From assembly GCA_965198495.1 (NCBI GenBank), contig CBDAPL010000001.1, positions 3,224,001-3,288,000 on the forward strand: a DNA stretch of 64,000 nt, in the 5' to 3' direction. The DNA comes from RH-AL1 sp965198495 (GTDB lineage Bacteria > Pseudomonadota > Alphaproteobacteria > Rhizobiales > Beijerinckiaceae). The notes under the pieces were generated by a model that saw only the letters and a list, made by a program, of their open reading frames with translations, had not been told where the DNA came from and made no database searches. A program made the position numbers and the translations under genes. Below, piece after piece: positions 32,985 through 41,794 of this stretch; within the stretch, counting starts at the first letter, position 1, and each line of letters starts with the position of its first letter.

Positions 32985-33721
32985 CACGAGGCCTCCGCGA
33001 AGGACCATGTCATCACGGTGCCGGTCGCGTCGGCGAAGCAGGAGAAGTCGAACTCCGGCACGACGAAGTCCTCGATCTTGGTCCCGAACGACAGCTTGCT
33101 CGACGTGCACATGTTGAGCTTGAGCGACACGGCCTGGCCCTGGAACGTCGTGAAGAACTGCGCCTGGAACGTCGGCGTCGTGCCGGCGAGCTGGTTGGTG
33201 ACCGAAAACTTCTGGCCGCTCGTGGGGATCGCGTAGGTATAATTGAGCAGCACGGCCTTGCCGGCATCCGCCGCGCCGAAGCTGTAGACTCCCGCCGTCA
33301 GCGTGTACTGCCCGAGGCTTGGCGACGAGGCGACCTTGACGAGCGGCAGGCCGGTGGCCGCGTAGACGACGCCGGCATCGTCGCCGAAAGTGGCGCTGTT
33401 GGCCGGCGTGGCGTTGTAGGGCGACGCGGCCGGCACGATCGCCGCCTCCGCGAAGGCGGTCGCCACCTGGCCGGCGGCCGGCGTGACGCCGTAGAACAGG
33501 TTCGCGAAGGCAAGGCCGGAGATGCGTGCGACCTTGGCCTTGCCGGTCGTCTTGATCGTGCCGCGGGCGATCGCGATCGGATGCTGGAACTGCCCGTAGA
33601 GTTCCTTGACGGAAGCGGCCTCCTCGATCGTCACTTCCTGCACCAGGCCGAAGTTGACGGGTGTCGCGCCGACGATGTCCGTTCGCGTCCCGATGAGGAC
33701 GCCGGAGCCGAAACTATACAT
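32984..33721 (-). CDS. Phage major tail tube protein
   Basis: 245 residues from ATG 33721 (MYSFGSGVLIGTRTDIVGAT), with GAGAGGA upstream. The N-terminal half has the tube-protein features FGLVQEVTIEEAASVKELYG and QFQHPIAIARGTIKTTGKAK. A central segment (TAGVYSFGAADAGKAVLLNY) is a beta-domain motif also found in the connector gene at 34867. The C-terminus ends VPEFDFSCFADATGTVMTWS. Position before the chaperone pair supports the tube assignment. Confidence 0.8.
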   Translation of the reverse strand: MYSFGSGVLIGTRTDIVGATPVNFGLVQEVTIEEAASVKELYGQFQHPIAIARGTIKTTGKAKVARISGLAFANLFYGVTPAAGQVATAFAEAAIVPAASPYNATPANSATFGDDAGVVYAATGLPLVKVASSPSLGQYTLTAGVYSFGAADAGKAVLLNYTYAIPTSGQKFSVTNQLAGTTPTFQAQFFTTFQGQAVSLKLNMCTSSKLSFGTKIEDFVVPEFDFSCFADATGTVMTWSFAEAS

Positions 33722-33749
33722 GAGAATGATCCTCTCGGGTGATTGCGGG

Positions 33750-33953
33750 TCAGCCTTTCGGCGTTTCGTTGGTGGACGCACTGGCGAGGAAGCCGGCAAG
33801 CCGCCGCTTCAGATCCTCCTTGGCGCCGTGGACCGCGTTCCAGACTTCGGTCGAGCGCGCGACGAGCGAGCCGTGGAAGGTTTCGAAGAACCAGCGCTCC
33901 ACCAGCGCGTCGAGCCGCGCGGCCTTCTCTTGCAACAGGTCGGGTTCAGACAT
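33750..33953 (-). CDS. Small phage protein between tail terminator and tube
   Basis: 67 residues (MSEPDLLQEKAARLDALVER...), helical and charged. Ribosome site AAGGAGG precedes the ATG. No known family; its position could suit a minor tail or regulator of tail assembly. Confidence 0.65.
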   Translation of the reverse strand: MSEPDLLQEKAARLDALVERWFFETFHGSLVARSTEVWNAVHGAKEDLKRRLAGFLASASTNETPKG

Positions 33954-33973
33954 TCTTGCCTCCTTGCGATGGT

Positions 33974-34414
33974 TCAGGGCAGGACGATCGTGATCGGCAC
34001 GACGAGCAGGCCGTCGCCGTCGAGATCGCCGGGATCCTTGAGGGGTTTTCCCTCTATGCTCGCGCGATAGGCTGCGCCGCCGAGCGTCATGCGGCCGAGC
34101 GGAAGGTCGCCGCCCGCCGGCGCGAGCGCTACGTCGAGCGCGTCCATGATCGTGTTGAGCGCGGCCGCGCCGAGCGCGGCGGGATCGTGCGCATCGATGT
34201 AGATGAAGAGGCGCGCCTGCAGGCTTCGCTTCGGCGCGCCGACGGCTGTATCCTCGTAGGTCTCCGCGCCGCCCTCGAAGAGAAAGCAGGCCGGGCGCAT
34301 CGCCGCCGGTACGTCGCTCCACAGCTTCAGACGGCGCGAGGGCGGTACGGCCCACGCATAGGCGCTCGCGACACGCTGCAGAAGCGCGCCGACCGCTTGT
34401 TCACGAACGCTCAT
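33974..34414 (-). CDS. DUF3168 tail terminator-like protein (GTA gp8-like)
   Basis: 146 residues. LLQRVASAYAWAVPPSRRLK, RPACFLFEGGAETYEDTAVG, LQARLFIYIDAHDP and ALNTIMDALDVALAP fit DUF3168, the family of tail terminators (SPP1 gp17, GTA gp8). Such proteins cap the tail tube and join it to the head. It lies between the gp10-like gene and the tail tube gene, in the conserved order. Confidence 0.78.
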   Translation of the reverse strand: MSVREQAVGALLQRVASAYAWAVPPSRRLKLWSDVPAAMRPACFLFEGGAETYEDTAVGAPKRSLQARLFIYIDAHDPAALGAAALNTIMDALDVALAPAGGDLPLGRMTLGGAAYRASIEGKPLKDPGDLDGDGLLVVPITIVLP

Positions 34415-34426
34415 GACGATCTCCGT

Positions 34427-34870
34427 TCAGCCGGCGCCGAGCGCGGCCAGCACGCTGTCCTTCAAGCCGCCGACGATGTCGTCGTGCAGCGCCGCGAGCG
34501 CGGAGCCGAGGTAGGCGCGTTGCGGGACGCGCGAACCGGGGTGATGGACAACGCGGGCGAAGACCTGGCCACCACTTCCGGCGAAGGCGAGGGCTTGCGC
34601 CTTCACCGGCGCGATGTCGTGCGGGGCGGTGATTCCGCCGTACTCCTGGATCGCCGCGTAGGGCACGCCACGGCTTGCGACGCTGACCGATAGAGCGTCG
34701 GCGCCGAGGCTGGTCTCGGCGACGATGGAGGCTTTGAGCGCGCCAGATCGGGCCCGCAGGATCGCGCCGGAGAGATTGTCCTCCACCTTGGCGAGCAGCG
34801 CCTGTTTCAGCACCTCGGCCTTGGCTTCGAGGGCGACGCGCACCGCATCCGCGTCGAGCACGCCGCTCAT
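34427..34870 (-). CDS. HK97 gp10-like head-tail protein
   Basis: 147 residues from ATG 34870 (MSGVLDADAVRVALEAKAEV). The pattern LSGAILRARSGALKASIV, GVPYAAIQEYGGITAPHDIA and HPGSRVPQRAYLGSALAALH is the HK97 gp10/tail-completion family, in which the YAAIQEYGG motif is typical. The start overlaps the stop of the connector gene by four bases. Confidence 0.82.
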   Translation of the reverse strand: MSGVLDADAVRVALEAKAEVLKQALLAKVEDNLSGAILRARSGALKASIVAETSLGADALSVSVASRGVPYAAIQEYGGITAPHDIAPVKAQALAFAGSGGQVFARVVHHPGSRVPQRAYLGSALAALHDDIVGGLKDSVLAALGAG

Positions 34871-35637
34871 CGTGCGACACGCCGGTAGGGCTGCAGCAGG
34901 CGCGAGACCACGTCCGGCATCGCCTTGACGATGAAACTCGTCGTCTCCTGGCCGCCGAGCGTCTTGGCGCTCTGGCCGATGCGGCCGCGGCTGGCGTAAC
35001 GATCCGCGACCCATTCTAGCGCCGCCCGCGCGAGGTCGGCCGGCACGTAGCCGTAGCTGAGCGCGATGGCCGCGCCGGCATCCGACGGCGAGAAGGTGTA
35101 GAGGCCGGCCACGGCCGAGTAGGAAGAAGCGAGGCCCTCGACGCCCGTATCGAGGCTCCAGGCGCCGTACGGCGCGGCGGCTTCGTATGTATAAGGGGCA
35201 ACGGACGGCACGGCCGCCGCCTCGCCGAGGATCTCGTAGCCCGCACTGTAGGTCACGGCGATGTTCTGCGCGCCGGACGGGAACGTACCGCCGCGAAAGG
35301 CGAGGCGCTGCATCGCGCCCGGAGGCGCGGCGTCGGCGGCGTCGAGTACGACGCCCTTGTGGCCCGGCAGGGTCGAGGTGGCGACCGCCACACCGTCGAT
35401 CGTGCAGGACAAAAGCCGGTTGACCGGCCAGTGGCGTAGCGCGACGGCGGTCTCGCCGCCGCCATCGAGCGTTTCGAGAAACGTCATCGGCAGGACGGCG
35501 GAGCGGCCGAGGTCGGCGAGGATCGCCTGGCTCACGGCGCTGACGAGTTCGCCGATGAGGGCGTCGTCGGTCGCGCTGGTCAGGCCGAGCCATGCCTTGC
35601 AGTCGGCGAGGCTCGTCAGGTCATTCGGCGAGGTCAT
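34867..35637 (-). CDS. Phage head-tail connector protein (gp6-like)
   Basis: 256 residues. Begins LTSLADCKAWLGLTSATDDA, the typical start of HK97 gp6-like connectors (helical N-terminus recruiting to the portal), and has PVNRLLSCTIDGVAVATS and ALEWVADRYASRGRIGQSAK. A ~45-residue insert (YTYEAAAPYGAWSLDTGV ... YTFSPSDAGAAIALSYGY) repeats a beta motif also seen in the tail tube. Longer than the usual ~100-190 residues because of this insert. Confidence 0.8.
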   Translation of the reverse strand: MTSPNDLTSLADCKAWLGLTSATDDALIGELVSAVSQAILADLGRSAVLPMTFLETLDGGGETAVALRHWPVNRLLSCTIDGVAVATSTLPGHKGVVLDAADAAPPGAMQRLAFRGGTFPSGAQNIAVTYSAGYEILGEAAAVPSVAPYTYEAAAPYGAWSLDTGVEGLASSYSAVAGLYTFSPSDAGAAIALSYGYVPADLARAALEWVADRYASRGRIGQSAKTLGGQETTSFIVKAMPDVVSRLLQPYRRVAR

Positions 35638-35652
35638 GGCCGCTCCTGTCGT

Positions 35653-35946
35653 CTAGCGGATCGGTTTGGCGAGAGCTTGGCGCAGCAGGCCGCGCAGGGC
35701 GGCGACGCTCATCGCCGGCGTCGTGGTGATGTCGCGGGCGGCGAGCGCCGCGACGAGAGCGGCGCTCGCCATCGCATCGATATCCGCCCGGTTGATCGGC
35801 GGCGGATCGCCGAGCGGCACGATGCCGTGCGGCGCGAGCAGCGCCACGTTCGAGGAATCGAGCTCGAACGACTGGTCGGCGGCGACCGACAGTGCCTTGC
35901 CCGCGTGCGAGACCGGGCCGCAGCCCTTGGGAAGCGAGAACTTCAT
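35653..35946 (-). CDS. Small phage protein between capsid and connector
   Basis: 97 residues. N-terminal beta-rich part (MKFSLPKGCGPVSHAGKALS) and a helical C-terminus (MSVAALRGLLRQALAKPIR). Genes at this place often encode head decoration or head-closure proteins; the family is not recognised. Confidence 0.6.
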   Translation of the reverse strand: MKFSLPKGCGPVSHAGKALSVAADQSFELDSSNVALLAPHGIVPLGDPPPINRADIDAMASAALVAALAARDITTTPAMSVAALRGLLRQALAKPIR

Positions 35947-35956
35947 GGCGATCTCC

Positions 35957-37474
35957 TCAGCCGTTGCCGATGTTGGTGATCAGCGCCATCGCCGGCGGGA
36001 AGTAGTGCTGCAGCACCTCGTCGGTATACACACCATATTCGTAGCGTCGCGTGCGCAGCGGCCACTCGATCTGGTAATAGTCCTGCCGCGTGCGGATCTG
36101 CATCAGGTTGCCGACGCCGGCGAGCGGGTAGGGCAGCATGCTGGTCGTCATCAGCAGCGTGCCGGCGGGCATGTTGGGATGCACCTTGATGTCGATGATG
36201 CTGCCGCCCTGCATGGAAAAGCGGTTGAGATAGGTTCGCACCATGATGCCGCCGCCGACGAGATCGTCCGTCACGTCGAAGACGAAACGCTGCGCCGATG
36301 CGGCGGCGCCGTTGACGATCTTGCGCGAGATGTTCAGCGCCTCCTGCGAACTCACCCAGATCGTGTCGGGCGACAGGCGGTGCTGGTCCCACATCGTCTT
36401 GAGCACCGCGTCGATCTCGACGATGCCGCCGGCGCTGTCTGACGTGAGCGAGGTGCCCTGCCCCGCCAAGCCCTGCGGCTGAACGACGACGGTCGCGCCC
36501 GAGCCAGCCTTCAATGCCTGGGTGATCAGGCCGTCGAAGGCGAGCGCGTTCTGCGAATTGTCCGCGGTGCCGAGCGAGGCGGCGGTCTGCGTGCCGGCCG
36601 CCGCCGCGCCAATCGTGAGGGAGGCGATCGCCGTAATCGCGCCCAGCACCTCGGCGCCCGCCGCACCCCAGAACCAGGCGTATCCGAGCGCACCATTGAG
36701 CGGCGCGACGGAAGCCCGCACGAGGTGCGTGGCGTTGCCGTCGTTGGCGGTGGTGATCGTCGCGTTGGGCGAGCGCGCCGCCGCGCCGCCGCCGAACGTG
36801 TCGGTGGTGCCGTCCGCGTTGGTGCGCGTGATCTGGCCCTGGATGCCGCCAGCGAGCGTCGCGTTCATCACACCGTCGTGGGTCAGCGCCACGCAGGTCA
36901 CGCTGAGGCCGAGGTTGGCGGCGAGCGAGCCGCCGGTGCCGAGATCGCTCAACGTCGGGATCGGCGTGGTGCCGAGCGGCGCGGACGCCGAGCCGCCGAG
37001 GATCATCGCCTCCTCGCCGAGCATCAGCGATTCGAGACCGGTTTTGGCGGCGATGGCGCGGACGTCGTCGAAGCCCTGGCCGGCATATTGCGCCTCGAAG
37101 TCGACGCTGGTCTCGACGCCGAGACCCTTGTAGGCGGCGCTGTAATCCTGTGTCGCCACCGCGAGCACGCCGCCCCGGTTGGCGGCGGAGACGCCGAAGC
37201 GTAGACCCTGCGTATTGATCGCGGTAATCGAGCGCCAGTTGGCGGCGAGGCCGCCCTTGCCGCTGACGCGCGGGATCGCATTGCGCAGAGGCGTGAGGAC
37301 AGGGTAGACGAACTTGGCGCCGAGCTCGAGATCGTAGAAGGTCAAACCAGAGGTCTGGCTCATGCCTTCGGTAAAGGTGCTCTTCGTCAGCGCGCCGCCG
37401 ATCATCGAGTTCAGCGGCTTCTGCTGTGCGTTCTTTAGCCCGGCAAGGACTTCTTGGACATCGGTCGAAGGCAT
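35957..37474 (-). CDS. Phage major capsid protein
   Basis: 505 residues from ATG 37474 with AGGAG ahead of it. Early segment YPVLTPLRNAIPRVSGKGG and the later VSSQEALNISRKIVNGAA, VHPNMPAGTLLMTTSMLPYP and QDYYQIEWPLRTRRYEYGVY fit an HK97-fold major capsid protein. The middle (about residues 225-330) is an Ala/Gly/Thr-rich beta insert (RTNADGTTDTFGGGAAARSP) that may be a surface Ig-like domain. Located between protease and connector as expected. Confidence 0.83.
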   Translation of the reverse strand: MPSTDVQEVLAGLKNAQQKPLNSMIGGALTKSTFTEGMSQTSGLTFYDLELGAKFVYPVLTPLRNAIPRVSGKGGLAANWRSITAINTQGLRFGVSAANRGGVLAVATQDYSAAYKGLGVETSVDFEAQYAGQGFDDVRAIAAKTGLESLMLGEEAMILGGSASAPLGTTPIPTLSDLGTGGSLAANLGLSVTCVALTHDGVMNATLAGGIQGQITRTNADGTTDTFGGGAAARSPNATITTANDGNATHLVRASVAPLNGALGYAWFWGAAGAEVLGAITAIASLTIGAAAAGTQTAASLGTADNSQNALAFDGLITQALKAGSGATVVVQPQGLAGQGTSLTSDSAGGIVEIDAVLKTMWDQHRLSPDTIWVSSQEALNISRKIVNGAAASAQRFVFDVTDDLVGGGIMVRTYLNRFSMQGGSIIDIKVHPNMPAGTLLMTTSMLPYPLAGVGNLMQIRTRQDYYQIEWPLRTRRYEYGVYTDEVLQHYFPPAMALITNIGNG

Positions 37475-37574
37475 GCGTGTGCTCCTGGTTCGGGTGAGGT
37501 ATGGGCGTGCGTGATCCGTCTCCCGCATGCGGGAGCGGCAGATCTCGTGGCGCGATTGGGACGGCGAAGAGCCG

Positions 37575-38486
37575 CTAGCGGCCTTGGCGCTGGGCGAGCT
37601 TGATGGCGAGCAGCGAGAGCGCGTTGGGATCGGCGAGCAGCGCGTCAAGCCGCTCCTCGCCGATGCCGTCCTCGTGCTTGGCGACAGCGCGCGCCCGCAT
37701 CGCGAAAGGCAGTGGCAGCGGCTGCTCCTCGACCGCCTTGAGGCGCGTCGACAGATCGACGAGCGATTTCGTCAGCACGTCCGTGAGCCGGTCGAACTGC
37801 TTCGCGAGATCGGGCGCGAGATCGCGCGATTGCACCACATGGATCTTGTGCGCGACGCAGCTGGCGCCGAGGTCGACGGCCGTATCGTGCATCGCCTGAA
37901 TGCGCGCCTGGTCCTCCGCGTTGTTGCGCGCGCCGCTCTTTTCGAGATCGTCGGGCGGCGGCTCATTCGGCGGTAGCCTCTCGGCAGCCGCTGTATCCCT
38001 GAAGGGCCGCCATTCGTGCGATCCGTCGGCCTTGATCATCTCGAAGCGTGCGGCCGCGAGGCAGGGCAGATCGACGAGCGAGATCTCGTGTGGGTCGGCG
38101 GTATAACGTTTGGCACCGGCCTCGTCGGTCCAGCGCCGCGCATAGGCTCCGCCCTGGCTGAAGCCCGTGTAGACGCCCTCTTCCACCTTGGTCCATTCCG
38201 CGTCGTCGACGACCTTGGCGCAGATCTCGATCTGCTTGGCGTCGTCGTTGAAGCTGAGCGCCGTCACCTTGCCGGCGGCGACGGCGCCGTGCATCGCGCG
38301 AAGGTTGCCGAGCGACTTGCCGCCGGATGATGTGGCGATCGCCTCCGACCATTTCTCGTAGAGTGGTTTGGTGGAGGCGTAATCGCAGATCTCGCCGCTA
38401 CGGTCGGCGATCTCGGCGGTGGCGACGCCGAAGACAAGGCGGCGCGCGGCGTCGACCTTGGTGATGGGTATATCGAGGCGCAGCAT
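37575..38486 (-). CDS. Prohead protease (XkdF-like)
   Basis: 303 residues from ATG 38486, chosen because AAGGAGC lies directly ahead. N-terminal ~175 residues resemble the XkdF-like phage serine protease domain: VFGVATAEIADRSGEICDYA, GKSLGNLRAMHGAVAAGKVT, GVYTGFSQGGAYARRW and HEISLVDLPCLAAARFEMI. His in AMHG and the Ser of the GFSQGG segment are plausible catalytic residues. The C-terminal part is helical and may act as scaffold (LTDVLTKSLVDLSTRLKAVE). Confidence 0.8.
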   Translation of the reverse strand: MLRLDIPITKVDAARRLVFGVATAEIADRSGEICDYASTKPLYEKWSEAIATSSGGKSLGNLRAMHGAVAAGKVTALSFNDDAKQIEICAKVVDDAEWTKVEEGVYTGFSQGGAYARRWTDEAGAKRYTADPHEISLVDLPCLAAARFEMIKADGSHEWRPFRDTAAAERLPPNEPPPDDLEKSGARNNAEDQARIQAMHDTAVDLGASCVAHKIHVVQSRDLAPDLAKQFDRLTDVLTKSLVDLSTRLKAVEEQPLPLPFAMRARAVAKHEDGIGEERLDALLADPNALSLLAIKLAQRQGR

Positions 38487-38768
38487 GGGGGCTCCTTGGT
38501 GAACGAACAAGAGTTTCGCGGGCGGGCCTCGCGGGCGGATGCGGGTGGGATCGGGTCGGATCAGGCGCGCGACCGCGCGGAGCGGTCAGCCCTCGCGTTT
38601 GTGGCAGTTGGTCGGGACAGCGTAGGGGTGAACAGTCAGCGGCTCGCAGCCGAACGTCTAGTTCCGGCAGTCAATCAGAACAGTGCGCGCGGGTATCTCT
38701 CGCGCGAGTCCGACATTCCCCATCGGTGATAGGCGTGGCGCCGGCGTACTCGCTCAGAACAAGACGAT
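38487..38768. other. Gap without a supported gene in the head module
   Basis: About 280 bases between the frameshifted ORF and the protease start. No open frame with a ribosome site or protein-like composition was found on either strand. It may be decayed phage sequence or an untranslated leader of the protease-capsid unit. Confidence 0.4.
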
Positions 38769-39150
38769 TCAGGCGCGGATCGGCCTCGGTATGATAAAGC
38801 GAGGACGATCATCGGCGTTTCTTCCCACGCTCTCCCGCTCTTTCACCTGATCGAAAGATTGGTCTACCTCACATAGGGGAACGACGTCCGCGACGCGTTC
38901 GCGGCCGCGGCCGCGGGAGGTCTTCGGAACTGAGGGTTGCGGCGACGGGGCCTGTGCCGGTAGTAATGCAGCGTCGGTAGTTTCTTGATCGTCTCCATTG
39001 TCTCCCCCTTTGTTGTGGCGCGAAACGACCGCCCTGGGCATCATCCGACCCCGCCGGCCAGCGCGGATGCTGGTCGTCCCAAGCGTCAGCCTTTTGAAGC
39101 TTCGTCGCCGCAGCCGGCGCCCTCTCCCCCCAAAGCCACGTATCCAGCAC
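38769..39150 (-). pseudogene. Frameshifted phage gene after the portal
   Basis: A frame starting near 39150 reads ATKLQKADAWDDQHPRWPAG, then SDDAQGGRFAPQQ, a motif common in small phage head-region proteins. It then turns into Arg-rich, non-protein-like sequence. A plausible continuation (GGDNGDDQETTDAALLPAQ ... KERESVGRNADDRPRFIIP) lies in the +1 frame and ends at 38769. The switch point falls at an AAAGGGGG run (about 39003-39010, minus strand). Either a one-base indel or a slip site; the portal 3' end overlaps the first part. Confidence 0.4.
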
Positions 39151-40483
39151 CCGTCAACGCCATTGGCCGGTCCGCGATCAGATCCGGCAGCGGGTCGCGG
39201 CCGAGCATCGCGCGGGCCTCGTTGAGCGTGAGGATGCCCCGGCTCGTGTAGCTCGAGAGGATCGTCTCCTGCACCTGCGGGTCGATCGTGTCCGTCGGCG
39301 TCCAGACGAACTCGAGATCGGCGGCATTGAACTCCGCCGCCAAAACGTCGTCGACCAGCGCCTTGACCCAGGCGAGAATCGGCGCGAAGCCCTCTTCCTC
39401 GGCAAGCGTCTTCTGCACCTCGGCGGTGGCGCGATTCATCTGCGAGACGAGGGCCTGCGGCGAGACCGAGAAGGCGAAGCAGACGATCCGCGCCAGCCAG
39501 TCGTCGAAGGCGTTCTTGAGCTCCGGCTCCTTCGTCTGCACGAAGGTCTTGGCCACGCCGCCCGGCACGAATTTGGCACGCCGGCGCCGGCCGGCATCGC
39601 CGGAGAAGTAGGCGTCCCAATACTTCTGATAGGAGCCGATCTGATCCGGTGTCCAACCATCGGGAACACCGATCAGGCTGTCGGGGATATTACCTTCGGT
39701 GAAGTAGTCCATCAAGAAGAGTTGACGGCGCAACGCGATGTTGACGGTCGTGACAACCTGTTCGACGGGCGAGAACCCATAGGCCCGGTTCACCCGCGGA
39801 TTGCGCGGCCGATAAAGCAGGTCGCGCGTCGAATAGTCGACGGCGGGAAAGCCTTTCAGCACCTGCTGGTAGGCGGTGGGCCAGATCGTCTGCGTACCGT
39901 CTCGCACCGGCTGCGGCGTGCGGCCCCAATCGTCGATGACCGGCTTGATGGTGGCCCCGTCGAGCGGCAGCAGGGCGGTCAGGCGCCCCGCGCGGTTGCG
40001 CCTGCAGTAAAGCGTCGCCGCATCGATGACGAACAACTCCTCCAGCAGCATGCGGAGCCAGTCCGCCCAGCCGTGGATGCCGTCTGGACGCCTGAAAAAG
40101 GTCGTCAGCAGATCGATGCGCGAGTCCGGCTTCGCCGGCCCGCGCGGCTTGATCGCCCAATCCATGCGCGCGACCTGATCCTTGCGCGTCTCGATGACGA
40201 GGCGGAGCAGGTCGTAGCCGTCGGCAAGCTGGCGCAAAGTAGCGAACGAGACCGGCGAGTAGGGCCGCGGCTCGAGGGTGAGATTGTAACCCGCGGGGTA
40301 GTCCCATTGCCGCCCGGCGACATCGGCCGGCGCGGCCGGCGCGATCGGCGAGAGCGGGCCGAACCAGTCGGAATCGCCCTGCCCTTGGCGCTGGCGTGCG
40401 GCGAAGGACATGTTGACCTGATAGGGGTCGAGCGTCCACGACGCTCGCCCGCTCGCGCGATCGACCATTTGGTTCGTCTCCAA
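39086..40483 (-). CDS. Phage portal protein
   Basis: 465 residues. HK97-type portal signatures include YDLLRLVIETRKDQVARMDW, LEELFVIDAATLYCRRNRAG, YSTRDLLYRPRNPRVNRAYG, FSPVEQVVTTVNIALRRQLF and SPQALVSQMNRATAEVQKTL. Forms the dodecameric ring through which DNA enters the capsid. Lies between terminase and protease genes; its stop overlaps the start of the small frameshifted ORF. Three bases separate it from the terminase stop. Confidence 0.88.
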   Translation of the reverse strand: METNQMVDRASGRASWTLDPYQVNMSFAARQRQGQGDSDWFGPLSPIAPAAPADVAGRQWDYPAGYNLTLEPRPYSPVSFATLRQLADGYDLLRLVIETRKDQVARMDWAIKPRGPAKPDSRIDLLTTFFRRPDGIHGWADWLRMLLEELFVIDAATLYCRRNRAGRLTALLPLDGATIKPVIDDWGRTPQPVRDGTQTIWPTAYQQVLKGFPAVDYSTRDLLYRPRNPRVNRAYGFSPVEQVVTTVNIALRRQLFLMDYFTEGNIPDSLIGVPDGWTPDQIGSYQKYWDAYFSGDAGRRRRAKFVPGGVAKTFVQTKEPELKNAFDDWLARIVCFAFSVSPQALVSQMNRATAEVQKTLAEEEGFAPILAWVKALVDDVLAAEFNAADLEFVWTPTDTIDPQVQETILSSYTSRGILTLNEARAMLGRDPLPDLIADRPMALTGAGYVALGGEGAGCGDEASKG

Positions 40484-40486
40484 CGA

Positions 40487-41794
40487 TTATCTTGGCTGAG
40501 GCGCTTCGCTCATTAGCTTGTAGAAGTCGATAATGCCAGCCGTCGGCACTTGCTCGAAGAGATGCGTGAGCGCCCAGATCGCCGCATCGGCGTGATCGGG
40601 GCTGCCCTGGCCGCGATAGCCGGAGCCGGAGAAGGCGCAGAGCTGGTCTTCCAGCTTCGGAAAACGTCCGACGTGGTGTACTTGGCCGAGAGCGTAGCGC
40701 ACCGAGATCGGTTCGGCGCGTACGGCCTTGCCACGGCTCGCGGTCACAAGACGCACAGGCACGTTGGGGCCGGCGGCCGCGAGCGTGGCACGCACCATGT
40801 CGCCGCCGAAATTCGTTTCCGCGACGATGCAATCAGCTTCGAAAACGTGGTAGGCCTCGACGGCACGACGGCTCCAGCCTTCCGCATTCTCCCTCGACGA
40901 CCAATCGGCGAGGACGTAGGCATCGCCGTCCTTGCCGAGCGCGGCGATGACGATCCCGCTCTCGTCGGCCTCCACATGCTCCTCGCCTCTAGCACCGGAG
41001 GGATCGAGACCAACCACCACCGACTTGCGATTTTCTAGCGGGATCAGCTCCGCTTCCCGACGATTGCGCTCGATGACTTCGTACGACCACAAAGCATCCG
41101 CGAACGAATCGAGGTAGACGCCTTCGTAGAAGCGCTTGCGGTGGCGCTCCGGCAGCGCCGCTAGGCTTTCCAGGAATGCCGGGTCAAGGTTCGCCGCGTT
41201 GTCGCGCGGGTTGAGAAAGGCCCGAGCGTAGGCGTCAGGATTGCTGAGCGGCTGCATCGAGACTGGGTCTCGTTTGTCGCCGAACAGGATATTGGTCCAG
41301 TGCGTCTTCGATGTCGGGTTCAGATCGACATAGGCGCGCTGGATGATGCCGGGTGCGACCTGCGCCAGTCGCGTGAAGGCGACGAGTGCGGACGTATAGG
41401 GGATCTGCGAGGCCTCGTTGAGGAAGACGCTCGAATATTCATGGCCGAGTATTCGTTCGACACGCTCCTTGTCGTCGAGGCCGCCTATCGTGAAGGACGA
41501 GCCGTTCTTCAGCGCGAAGCGGCTCTCCGTGCGATACTCCTTGAGGCCGGCCTCCGGGAAGCAGAGATCGGCGACGATCGGTAGCGTCTCGCGTGCGAGC
41601 GTCGCCCGTGCGGCATTGGCGCGAAACCGCAGCAGCACGTGGCTGGAGCCAGGTGACTGGATCGCGCGCTCGAGGATGGCCCGAACGATCAGGAATGTCT
41701 TGCCGGACCGCGTTCCACCAGCAAGACAGCTGTAGCGCTGCGGCGCGTCGAGCAGCAGGCGCGCGGCCTCCTGCGCGTCGCTGTACGACACCAT
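40487..41794 (-). CDS. Phage terminase large subunit
   Basis: 435 residues from ATG 41794, preferred over ATG 41863 because it has a GAGAG site and places the ATPase at the family distance from the N-terminus. Walker A is GGTRSGKT and the Walker B-like strand is YSSVFLNEAS. The nuclease domain begins VVVGLDPSGARGEEHVEADE with candidate metal Asp, continues DCIVAETNFGGDMVRA and ends SPDHADAAIWALTHLFE. PBSX/T4-like packaging motor. First gene of the phage block; no small terminase is seen upstream. Confidence 0.87.
   Translation of the reverse strand: MVSYSDAQEAARLLLDAPQRYSCLAGGTRSGKTFLIVRAILERAIQSPGSSHVLLRFRANAARATLARETLPIVADLCFPEAGLKEYRTESRFALKNGSSFTIGGLDDKERVERILGHEYSSVFLNEASQIPYTSALVAFTRLAQVAPGIIQRAYVDLNPTSKTHWTNILFGDKRDPVSMQPLSNPDAYARAFLNPRDNAANLDPAFLESLAALPERHRKRFYEGVYLDSFADALWSYEVIERNRREAELIPLENRKSVVVGLDPSGARGEEHVEADESGIVIAALGKDGDAYVLADWSSRENAEGWSRRAVEAYHVFEADCIVAETNFGGDMVRATLAAAGPNVPVRLVTASRGKAVRAEPISVRYALGQVHHVGRFPKLEDQLCAFSGSGYRGQGSPDHADAAIWALTHLFEQVPTAGIIDFYKLMSEAPQPR

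Noticed and set aside
38864..38998. 44-codon frame with a GGGGGAG ribosome-like site
   Set aside because: Translation is Arg/Pro/Ala-rich and the purine run is better explained as the slip or indel point of the overlapping phage gene.
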